Source: Persephonella sp.
Lineage (GTDB): Bacteria > Aquificota > Aquificia > Aquificales > Hydrogenothermaceae
Reading direction: 5' to 3'
NCBI GenBank assembly: GCA_003978565.1
Contig: QNZC01000049.1
Coordinates: forward strand, 1-41,475
DNA: 41,475 bases
Below the pieces are notes generated by a model that saw nothing but the letters and a program-made list of their open reading frames with translations, was not told the origin of the DNA and searched no databases. The translations under genes and the position numbers were made by a program. The stretch's first letter is position 1. The number at the start of each line of letters is the position of its first letter. Shown here in pieces: positions 1-8,688 of this stretch.

Positions 1-188
1 AAAGTAAAGTCTGCTGGGTAGAAAAACAGGATTGTCCATTTTCCTTCTTCTTTAGCTTTTTTTAAAGAAAATGTTCCAAATTTTCCTGTTTCAGGCTCAT
101 AAGTTTCTAATTCAAAATCTGGAACTTCTTGACCTACTAAGATTACTTCATCACATTTTTCCCTCGCTATTAGAATAGTATCCGACAT
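1..188 (-). CDS. Peroxiredoxin (AhpC/TSA family), N-terminal part
   Basis: This is a partial gene running off the left edge; only the first 62 or so residues are present. The translation begins MSDTILIAREKCDEVILVGQ and reaches F-F-Y-P-A-D-F-T-F, the start of the P-x-D-F-T-F-V-C-P motif that holds the peroxidatic cysteine in AhpC/Prx1/Prx6-type peroxiredoxins; the cysteine itself lies outside the window. Such enzymes reduce H2O2 and alkyl hydroperoxides in the cytoplasm. The start is ATG at 188, with a strong AGGAGG at 195-200 six bases upstream. It is divergent from purD across a 306-base gap. The family is clear; the subfamily (AhpC, Prx6 or other) cannot be settled from this fragment. Confidence 0.85.
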   Translation of the reverse strand, partial: MSDTILIAREKCDEVILVGQEVPDFELETYEPETGKFGTFSLKKAKEEGKWTILFFYPADFT

Positions 189-203
189 CGCAAACCTCCT
201 AAA

Positions 204-237
204 ATTATAATAGTAATTATTAATAAAAATTATTATA
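204..237 (-). promoter_or_regulatory. Possible -10 elements for the peroxiredoxin gene
   Basis: Read on the minus strand, perfect TATAAT hexamers occur at 232-237 and 204-209. The one at 232-237 would give a leader of about 35 bases containing the AGGAGG ribosome site. No good -35 box is seen and the stretch is nearly pure A/T, so chance matches are likely. Confidence 0.25.
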
Positions 238-361
238 AAATATAAAAAAACTTTTTATTAATGAATTTAATCATATGTTATTTAACGCGGTGTAAAATTT
301 CTCGAACTATCTATTGATGTAGAATAACCTGATTTTATAAATTCTTGAGTTTGTTATTTAG

Positions 362-382
362 GTCAATTAGAAACTGATTGAC
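362..382. repeat. Inverted repeat, possible operator between divergent genes
   Basis: The arms are GTCAATTAG and CTGATTGAC around a 3-base AAA centre, with eight of nine positions paired. The right arm overlaps a TTGACA (378-383) on the plus strand and the left arm gives TTGACC on the minus strand. A symmetric site this compact between divergent genes is typical of a dimeric repressor or activator site. The regulator is unknown. Confidence 0.4.
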
Positions 383-453
383 AGAATTTAATTTCAAAAT
401 TGTCATTATTTGCTAAAATTTTTTTTGATAAAATTTTAAATATATATTAATTT

Positions 454-462
454 TGCTATCAT
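454..462 (+). promoter_or_regulatory. purDp: Possible extended -10 promoter for purD
   Basis: TGCTATCAT fits the TGnTATAAT extended -10 pattern. It lies 33 bases ahead of the purD start and upstream of its GAGG ribosome site at 481-484. The expected -35 position is A/T only and poor. Confidence 0.3.
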
Positions 463-467
463 AATAA

Positions 468-1775
<1,308 letters not shown>

Positions 1776-1777
1776 TT

Positions 1778-2212
1778 TTGTCTTTTAAAGGAAAATTTAA
1801 AATATCTAAATTTGATATAGCTTTAGGAGTTGGTGTTTTTCTTTTCGTTGTTTATTTTCTATATATGAAAGGTTATATATTTGCAAATTTTGAAAAAGTT
1901 TCTCCGAAAGAAGCTTATGAAATGATTAAAAATGATAAAGATGTATTAGTTTTAGATGTTAGAACAGAGGAAGAGTATAAAAATGATGGACACATAAAAG
2001 GCTCTATTCTAATACCTTTAAATGAACTACGAAATAGGGTTAGTGAGTTAAAAAAGTATAAAGATAAAAAGATTATTGTCTACTGTAGAAGTGGAAACAG
2101 AAGTGTAGTCGCTTCAAGATTACTCTCTAATTTAGGTTTTAAAGTTTACAATATGAACGGTGGTATTATAGCTTGGAAGGAGGAAGGGCTACCGATTGAA
2201 AAGTGGCCCTAA
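1778..2212 (+). CDS. Membrane-anchored single-domain rhodanese
   Basis: The protein has 144 residues: an N-terminal membrane segment (about residues 13-31) and then one rhodanese domain with the active-site loop C-R-S-G-N-R-S, whose Cys would carry a persulfide. The anchor would probably place the domain on the periplasmic side, but topology is not proven. Such proteins move sulfane sulfur, plausible in a sulfur-metabolising thermophile. The start is TTG at 1778, chosen because AGGAGG at 1765-1770 sits seven bases ahead and no ATG is available near the membrane segment. The gene follows purD by two bases and its last four bases overlap the end of hisF on the other strand. Confidence 0.88.
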   Translation: MSFKGKFKISKFDIALGVGVFLFVVYFLYMKGYIFANFEKVSPKEAYEMIKNDKDVLVLDVRTEEEYKNDGHIKGSILIPLNELRNRVSELKKYKDKKIIVYCRSGNRSVVASRLLSNLGFKVYNMNGGIIAWKEEGLPIEKWP

Positions 2213-2970
2213 ACTTCTCTGATAACCACTCCATTTTCTTTTAAATATCTTTTTACATCTGATATTGTAAGTTCTTTAAAATGGAAGAGTGATGCGGCTA
2301 AAGCGGCATCTGCTTTTCCTTCAACAAATGCCTCTAAGAAATGTTCTTTTTTCCCAGCTCCACCTGAAGCTATTACCGGTATAGATACTGCTTCACTTAT
2401 AGCCCTTGTTAGCTCAATGTCATACCCAGATTTAGTTCCGTCTTTATCCATTGATGTTAATAAAATCTCTCCAGCTCCTAAATCTTCCACCTGTCTAGCC
2501 CACTCTACTGCATCTAAACCTGTTGGTGTTCTTCCACCTCTTATATAAACTTCCCACTTGTTTTCACCAACTTTTTTAGCATCTATTGCAACAACTATAG
2601 TAGATGACCCAAATCTTATTGTTGCATCCTTCACTAAAGATGGGTTTTTAACAGCTGAAGTATTTATAGAAACTTTATCCGCCCCACTTTCTAAAAGTTT
2701 TCTTATATCATCTAAAGTTCTAACACCACCACCTACAGTTAAAGGCATAAAAACCGTTTCAGCAGTATGTTTAACAACATCAAGAATTATATTTCTATCT
2801 TCCGCAGATGCAGTAATATCCAGAAAAACTAACTCATCTGCTCCAGCTTCATCGTAAGCTTTAGCTATCTCTACAGGGTCTCCTGCATCCATAAGGTTTA
2901 CAAAATTTACACCTTTAACTACCCTTCCCTTATTTACGTCTAAACATGGAATTATTCTTTTAGCTAGCAT
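2209..2970 (-). CDS. hisF: Imidazole glycerol phosphate synthase, cyclase subunit HisF
   Basis: HisF pairs with HisH. It uses ammonia channelled from HisH to convert PRFAR to imidazole glycerol phosphate and AICAR in histidine synthesis. The 253 residues form a (beta/alpha)8 barrel. The N-terminal [11 protein letters not shown] motif contains the first catalytic Asp (about residue 11) and V-V-A-I-D-A-K contains the second (about 130). Phosphate-binding loops such as T-V-G-G-G-V-R and I-A-S-G-G-A-G are intact. ATG at 2970 is preceded by a GGAGG-type site. No other his genes are nearby, so the pathway is dispersed, as in Aquificota generally. Confidence 0.97.
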   Translation of the reverse strand: MLAKRIIPCLDVNKGRVVKGVNFVNLMDAGDPVEIAKAYDEAGADELVFLDITASAEDRNIILDVVKHTAETVFMPLTVGGGVRTLDDIRKLLESGADKVSINTSAVKNPSLVKDATIRFGSSTIVVAIDAKKVGENKWEVYIRGGRTPTGLDAVEWARQVEDLGAGEILLTSMDKDGTKSGYDIELTRAISEAVSIPVIASGGAGKKEHFLEAFVEGKADAALAASLFHFKELTISDVKRYLKENGVVIREV

Positions 2971-3014
2971 TTTCCTCCCTAATTTAATAAGTTTTCTTTA
3001 ATTTAGATTTTTAA

Positions 3015-3629
3015 TTAATCCTCTTCCTTTAAAAGTTTATCCAAATTTATATTTATTCCATCAATAATTTCAAACTCATAATTATAATCTACAGTTAACC
3101 AAGGTTTTTTGTCTTCAGCTATCTGTATTTTTTTATACTCTGTAAATATCCAAATGACCTTTTTTACTCCACTCTTTAATAATCTATCAGTTTTTAAGAA
3201 ATAATACTGACTACCTATTTTAGATAAATCTGCTTTTGTATCAACCTCTATTACTACTTCTGGAGGAATTTTCAGGTATGTTCCCTGTGGCTTTTTTAAC
3301 TTCTCTCTACTAACTATTGCTATATCTAAATTTAGCCATTTCTTTGAACGGGATGGTGTATAAAAGTATCCTACTTCGTTATAAAGAAGTTTATACTTTT
3401 TATAATCTAAAAATCTGTGTAAAAATCTAACTATAGTGTCAATAATCCAAGCCTGTAAATCACTACTACCCATTATAGCCTCCGAAGGAAGTTCTCCAGA
3501 CAATACCTTTCTATAATTTTTGTAATAAATCTTCTTGTTATCTAATATCTCGTAAACCAGATAATCTGGTATTTTAGGACGACCCTTTTTTTTCTTTTTA
3601 GTTGTTTTATTTTCTGTTATTGTAGCCAT
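3015..3629 (-). CDS. Uma2-family (DUF820) endonuclease-fold protein, copy 1
   Basis: This belongs to the Uma2/DUF820 family, which has a PD-(D/E)xK restriction-endonuclease-like fold; the cellular role is unknown. Visible landmarks are a Lys-rich N-terminus, W-L-N-L-D-I-A-I (candidate catalytic Asp), P-P-E-V-V-I-E-V-D-T-K-A-D (candidate E-x-K region) and G-V-K-K-V-I-W-I near the C-terminus. I place the start at ATG 3629 (204 aa). The longer TTG start at 3641 is less likely because GGAGG sits between the two and is correctly spaced only for 3629. A clear paralogue lies at 18012-18623. The gene stands between hisF and comM on the same strand, with 44 bases to hisF and 117 from comM. Confidence 0.85.
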   Translation of the reverse strand: MATITENKTTKKKKKGRPKIPDYLVYEILDNKKIYYKNYRKVLSGELPSEAIMGSSDLQAWIIDTIVRFLHRFLDYKKYKLLYNEVGYFYTPSRSKKWLNLDIAIVSREKLKKPQGTYLKIPPEVVIEVDTKADLSKIGSQYYFLKTDRLLKSGVKKVIWIFTEYKKIQIAEDKKPWLTVDYNYEFEIIDGININLDKLLKEED

Positions 3630-3746
3630 ATCATCCTCCAATTATTTTAGAAGTATTTTTATGAATTCTAACTTTTAATTTAAAAATAAAAATATAAGAG
3701 AATTTTAAGCTGTGAAGCTAAAATAAAAAAGTATATTAAATATTTT

Positions 3747-5273
3747 TTAATTTAATAAATTTTCTTCAGAAAGTTTAAAGTTTATAGCCTCTAGAATATG
3801 CTTAAGTTTTACATTATTTGAACCTTCCAAATCAGCAATAGTTCTAGATAGTTTTAAAATTCTATGATAACTCCTAGCAGTTAAATTATACTTCTTTGCA
3901 TACATATTTAAAGTGTTTTCAGCTTTATTATCTAACTCTACATACTTTTCTATCATTGAGGAACTCATCTCACTGTTAAAGTTTATATTAGTGTCCTTAA
4001 ATCTTCTTTTCTGTATCTCTACAGCCTTTATAACCCTTTCTCTTATCTCTTCTGAGCTTTCGCCACTTGATATTTTTGATAAATCTTCAGGGGGAACAGG
4101 GTTTACCCATACATTAATATCAATTCTATCTAATAGAGGTCCCGATATTTTTCCCATATATCTTTTTATTTCTCTTGGAGAGCAACGGCAACTCTTTTTA
4201 GGGTCATTTCTATAACCACAGGGACATGGATTAGCGGCGGCTATTAACTGAAATTTTGCAGGGAATATATACATTCCAGAAGCCCTTGATACAACAACTT
4301 TTCTGTCTTCTAAAGGTTGTCTTAAAACCTCTAATACATTCCTTTTAAATTCTGGTAATTCATCCATAAAGAATGTTCCGTTGTGTGCCAAACTTATCAA
4401 ACCGGGTTTAGGAATATTCCCACCACCAATTATAGAAATATCAGAGGCAGTATGATGAGCTGAAATAAAAGGTCTCTCTTTTATTATAAAATCCTCTAAA
4501 ACACCGGCTACACTGTGTATTTTTGTAGTTTCAATAGCCTCTTCAAAGCTTAAAGGTGGAAGTATAGATGGAAAAGCTTTAGCCATCATTGATTTACCAG
4601 AACCGGGAGAACCTATCATTAATAAATTGTGAAATCCTGCGGCGGCTATCTCTAAAGCCCTTTTTACTAAAGTTTGTCCCTTAATATCCTTAAAATCTAT
4701 ACTGTTTTTATTTTTAACTTTAAATATTTCCCTTCTATCTATTTTTACCTTTTCTTTCTTTAGACTACCATTAAGAAACATAACTATATCTTTTATATTT
4801 TTAAAACCATATACATTTAGTTCATCTACAAGCCCAGCCTCTTTAGAGTTTTCTTCAGGAAGAATTAGATTTTTTATTCCTTCTTCCTTTAATTTTATAG
4901 CTATAGGTAAAGCCCCTTTTATACCTCTCAAATCTCCATTTAAGGCTAACTCTCCAATAAATGCAAAATCTTTTATACTTTCTGTGTCTATCAGCCCATT
5001 TGCAGTAAGTATTCCTATAGACATAGGTAAATCGTATATTGTTCCCTGTTTAACAATATCAGCTGGAGCTAGATTAACAACAATCTTCTTATTTGGGAAC
5101 TTTAGCCCTACATTTGTAATTGCAGATTTAATTCTTTCTTTACTTTCCTTTACTGCGGTGTCAGGTAATCCAACAACTGTGAACTGTGGCAATCCAGATG
5201 ATATGTTAACCTCAACATCAACAATATAACCGTCTATACCTAAAACACCGCCACTTTTGACCACTGAAAGCAT
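3747..5273 (-). CDS. comM: ComM/YifB-family Mg-chelatase-like AAA+ ATPase
   Basis: The protein has 508 residues, usual for YifB/ComM. In naturally transformable bacteria ComM is a hexameric helicase that drives branch migration of incoming DNA. Domains in order are an N-terminal ChlI/Lon-S5-like domain (about 1-170), an AAA+ domain with Walker A G-S-P-G-S-G-K-S (about 219-226) and Walker B-like F-F-M-D-E-L-P, a Cys cluster N-P-C-P-C-G-Y...C-R-C-S-P, and a C-terminal Mg_chelatase_C domain with S-Y-H-R-I-L-K-L-S-R-T-I-A-D-L. ATG at 5273 has GGAGAG upstream. It is divergent from the lolD-like gene. No other competence genes are nearby. Confidence 0.93.
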   Translation of the reverse strand: MLSVVKSGGVLGIDGYIVDVEVNISSGLPQFTVVGLPDTAVKESKERIKSAITNVGLKFPNKKIVVNLAPADIVKQGTIYDLPMSIGILTANGLIDTESIKDFAFIGELALNGDLRGIKGALPIAIKLKEEGIKNLILPEENSKEAGLVDELNVYGFKNIKDIVMFLNGSLKKEKVKIDRREIFKVKNKNSIDFKDIKGQTLVKRALEIAAAGFHNLLMIGSPGSGKSMMAKAFPSILPPLSFEEAIETTKIHSVAGVLEDFIIKERPFISAHHTASDISIIGGGNIPKPGLISLAHNGTFFMDELPEFKRNVLEVLRQPLEDRKVVVSRASGMYIFPAKFQLIAAANPCPCGYRNDPKKSCRCSPREIKRYMGKISGPLLDRIDINVWVNPVPPEDLSKISSGESSEEIRERVIKAVEIQKRRFKDTNINFNSEMSSSMIEKYVELDNKAENTLNMYAKKYNLTARSYHRILKLSRTIADLEGSNNVKLKHILEAINFKLSEENLLN

Positions 5274-5423
5274 AAACTAAATACTCTCCATTAGGAAAAT
5301 TTAAGGAAAGTATAAACAATTTGAATTTTAAAATAAAGATTATACTTATTCTAAAAATCAAAAACAGGAACAGCAGAATAATTTTCTATAATCTTTTAAT
5401 AATTTATTTTTTAGGAGTTAAAA

Positions 5424-6110
5424 ATGTTTATTGTTGGAAAGAATTTATCTAAAGTTTATCAGTTAGAAGGTGGGGAGAAGGTAGAAGCTTTAAAGGGAGT
5501 TAACTTAGAGATAAGAAAAGGAGAAATTGTAGGTCTGATGGGTCCATCAGGTTCAGGAAAAAGCACTCTTTTAAATCTTTTAGGAGGAATAGATAAACCT
5601 ACTAAAGGAGAAGTTCTTATAAATGGAAAAAATATCAATAATCTGAAAGATAGAGAATTAGCAAAATTTAGAAATAAAAATATAGGTTTTGTTTTTCAGT
5701 TCCATTACTTACTTCCAGAATTTACTGCCCTTGAAAATGTTATTATCCCAACCCAGTTTTATAGATATATGAAACCTAAAGATGCGGAAGAAAAAGCTAG
5801 AAACTTATTAAGTAAACTGAATTTAGAGGGAAGAGTTTATCACAGACCATCTCAAATGTCCGGTGGGGAACAGCAAAGGGTTGCCATAGCACGGGCTGTT
5901 ATAAATGAACCAGAAATTATACTTGCTGATGAACCTACCGGAAATTTAGATACCGCCAATACAAAAGTTGTAATGGATATATTTACAGAATTAAATAGGG
6001 AAAAAAATATAACGATAGTCATTGCTACACATGATGATTTTGTGGCAAGCTTTTGCAATAGAATTATTAAATTAAAGGATGGAGTAATAGAAGAAGAAAT
6101 TATCAACTAA
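5424..6110 (+). CDS. lolD: ABC transporter ATPase, LolD/MacB-type
   Basis: This 228-residue ATPase of the LolD/FtsE/MacB group would power release of lipoproteins from the inner membrane, or a related MacB-type mechanotransmission process. Walker A is G-P-S-G-S-G-K-S-T (residues 40-48), the Q-loop is V-F-Q-F-H-Y-L-L-P-E-F (typical of LolD), the signature is M-S-G-G-E-Q-Q-R-V-A-I-A-R-A, and Walker B is I-L-A-D-E-P-T-G-N-L-D. The ribosome site TAGGAG lies just ahead of ATG 5424. The usual LolC/LolE permease partner is not adjacent, so the partner must be encoded elsewhere. The LolD assignment rests on similarity and could be MacB-like instead. Confidence 0.85.
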   Translation: MFIVGKNLSKVYQLEGGEKVEALKGVNLEIRKGEIVGLMGPSGSGKSTLLNLLGGIDKPTKGEVLINGKNINNLKDRELAKFRNKNIGFVFQFHYLLPEFTALENVIIPTQFYRYMKPKDAEEKARNLLSKLNLEGRVYHRPSQMSGGEQQRVAIARAVINEPEIILADEPTGNLDTANTKVVMDIFTELNREKNITIVIATHDDFVASFCNRIIKLKDGVIEEEIIN

Positions 6111-6257
6111 AAAGTTTGTTTTTAATGAACAGATAATAAAATAAGATTTAAAATAAATTTTTGATTTTATGATATATATTAACTTGAAATTTAAATTTTT
6201 TGCATATATTAGCAGTGTCAGAAAATTTGACAAAAACTAACTAAAGGGGTTATTAAG

Positions 6258-8688
6258 ATGTTTGAGAAATTTACAGAAAGGGCAAGAAGAGTAATATTAA
6301 GGGCAAGAGAAATTGCCAATGAATATAGAAACAATTACTTAGGAAGTGAACATCTTCTCTTATCTTTATTAGAGTTAGAAGATATACCAGTTTTAGTTTT
6401 ATCTAGATTTGGTTTAACAGTTGATAAAGTTAAGAAAAGTTTAACATCCCAAATGTCTAAGGGAAATTATAGCGGAGAAATATTATTTGCTCCTGATGCT
6501 AAAAGAGTTTTAGAAAATGCAGTAGAGGAAAGTAAAATACTCCATCATCAGATAGTGGGACCAGAGCATATTTTTATAGGGATAATCAGAGAAAAATCTG
6601 GATTAGGAGGAAGAGTTTTAAGGGGCTTTGGTATAGATGAATACTCCGTCAGAAGGGAGATTTTACAGATATTAGGTGAGATACCTCCACAGGAGAAATT
6701 TAAACAAGTTCCAACTCCAAATATAGATAGATACGGCAGAGATTTAACAGCTTTAGCTAGGGAAGGGAAACTTGACCCTGTTATAGGTAGGGAAAGGGAA
6801 ATAGAGAGGGTTATTCAAATACTCTCAAGAAGAAGAAAGAATAACCCTGTTCTTATAGGAGAACCCGGTGTTGGTAAAACTTCTATTGTTGAAGGATTAG
6901 CACAGAGAATAGCTGAAGGGAAGGTTCCTGAAAATTTACAACAGAAGAGAATTGTTGCATTAGATTTAACTGCATTGGTAGCTGGAACAAAGTATAGAGG
7001 ACAGTTTGAAGAGAGAATTAAAAATATACTTAAAGAGTTAGAAAAAGCTCCTTACATAATTCTGTTTATAGATGAATTACACACACTTGTGGGAGCAGGT
7101 TCAGCTGAAGGTTCTTTAGATGCTTCAAATATGTTAAAGCCTGCTTTAGCTAGAGGTGAGATACAGGTTATAGGAGCTACAACTTTAGATGAGTATAGAA
7201 AACATATAGAAAAGGATGGAGCTTTAGAGAGAAGATTTCAACCTGTGTTAGTTGACCAACCGTCTCCAGAGGACACTGTAAAAATATTAAACGGCTTGAA
7301 GAAAAAGTTTGAAGATTTTCACGAGGTAGAGTATACGAAGGAAGCAATAGAAAAAGCAGTAGAATACTCAACAAAATACATCACTGATAGATATTTACCT
7401 GACAAAGCAGTTGATTTAATAGATGAGGCTGGTGCTTTAGTAAGAATTAGAGAGATGGAATTACCTCCTAAACTTAAAAAGTTAGAAAAACAGATTGAAA
7501 AGTTAGAAAAAGAAAAGGCAGAGGCCGTTAAGGAACAGGATTACGAAAAAGCTGCCGAATTGAGAGATAAGGAATTAAGATTGAGAGCTAAATATGAAAC
7601 TCAAAAGGCAGAATGGAGAGAGAAGAGAAAAGAGAAAAAACCTAAAGTTAAATCTGATGATATAGCACAGGTAGTTTCAAGATGGACAGGAATACCTGTA
7701 GCTAGACTTACAGAAACAGACGCACATAAGCTTTTAAAAATAGAGGAAGAATTACATAAGAGAGTTGTTGACCAAGATGAGGCTATAAAAACTATAGCTA
7801 AAGCTATAAGAAGAAACAGTGTAGGATTAAAAGGAAGACATAGACCAATAGGAGTTTTCCTATTTTTAGGACCTACAGGTGTTGGGAAAACTGAAACTGC
7901 AAAGGCATTAGCAGAATATCTATTTGGAACAGAGGACGCTTTAATAAGATTTGATATGTCTGAGTATATGGAAAAGTTTTCTGCTTCCAGATTAGTAGGA
8001 GCACCTCCCGGATATGTTGGATATGAGGAAGGTGGACAGTTAACAGAGACAGTTAGAAGGAAACCTTACTCTGTGATACTCTTTGATGAGATAGAAAAGG
8101 CACACCCAGATGTCTTTAACATGTTCTTGCAAATATTTGACGATGGAAGATTAACAGACAGTTTAGGAAGAACTGTTGATTTCAGTAATACGATAATAAT
8201 AATGACATCTAACCTTGGTGCTAGACTTATAACAGAAAGTAATAAAATGGGGTTTGAAACTAAAAAGGGGATGATAGATTATGAAGATATGAAGAAAAAT
8301 GTTTTAAGAGAAGTAAAAAGACATTTTACACCAGAATTTTTAAATAGATTAGACGATGTTATAGTATTTAAGCCTCTAGACAGAGATGTTATAAAGGGTA
8401 TAATTGATATTCAATTGAAGGAAATAAATGAAAGGCTGAAAGAATGGGGAATTACATTAAAGCTTTCCAAAAAGTTTGTAGATTACTTAATAGACAAAGA
8501 ATACAAACCGGAATATGGTACAATCACTTGTGGAAGACTTACTAGCAGAAGAAATATTGAAGGGCAAAATAAAGGAAGGTTCTACAGTGGAAATAACCGT
8601 AAAGAGAGATGGCAAAGTTGCATTAAAAGTGAAAAAAGAAAAAAAAGCAAACAAAAAGGAAAAAGAGGAAGCACTTTCTACAAAATAG
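6258..8688 (+). CDS. clpC: ClpC-type AAA+ unfoldase, frameshifted near its 3' end
   Basis: This is a ClpC/ClpA-class Hsp100 chaperone that feeds substrates to the ClpP protease. It shows an N-terminal repeat domain (1-145), D1 with Walker A G-E-P-G-V-G-K-T (201-208), a middle region with a UVR motif (about 420-465), and D2 with Walker A G-P-T-G-V-G-K-T (538-545). After E-Y-G (about 8517-8525) the frame shifts. The ORF continues into bamA, while the expected ClpC tail ([17 protein letters not shown] onward) is in another frame and ends at TAG 8686-8688. A normal ClpC has G-A-R-P-L-K-R-A-I-Q at this point. Loss of 23 bases would explain both the missing residues and the shift. The repaired protein would be 817 aa, a normal length. 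If the lesion is real, D2 lacks its sensor-2 Arg and is probably inactive. Confidence 0.9.
8520..8531 (+). other. Junction of an apparent 23-base deletion in clpC
   Basis: In the clpC frame the translation reads E-Y-G and then T-I-T-C-G-R. Reading CAA at 8527 in another frame restores [11 protein letters not shown]. The eight codons expected between (A-R-P-L-K-R-A-I) are missing apart from one base, which gives a 23-base loss. That shift is exactly the one that puts downstream DNA into the bamA frame, creating an uninterrupted ORF from 6258 to 11054 (1598 codons). Confidence 0.8.

Noticed and set aside
6227-6256. TTGACA/TATTAA as the clpC promoter
   Set aside because: Spacing is good, but the -10 would abut the ATG and overlap the region downstream of the AAAGGGG ribosome site, leaving no room for transcription to start before it.
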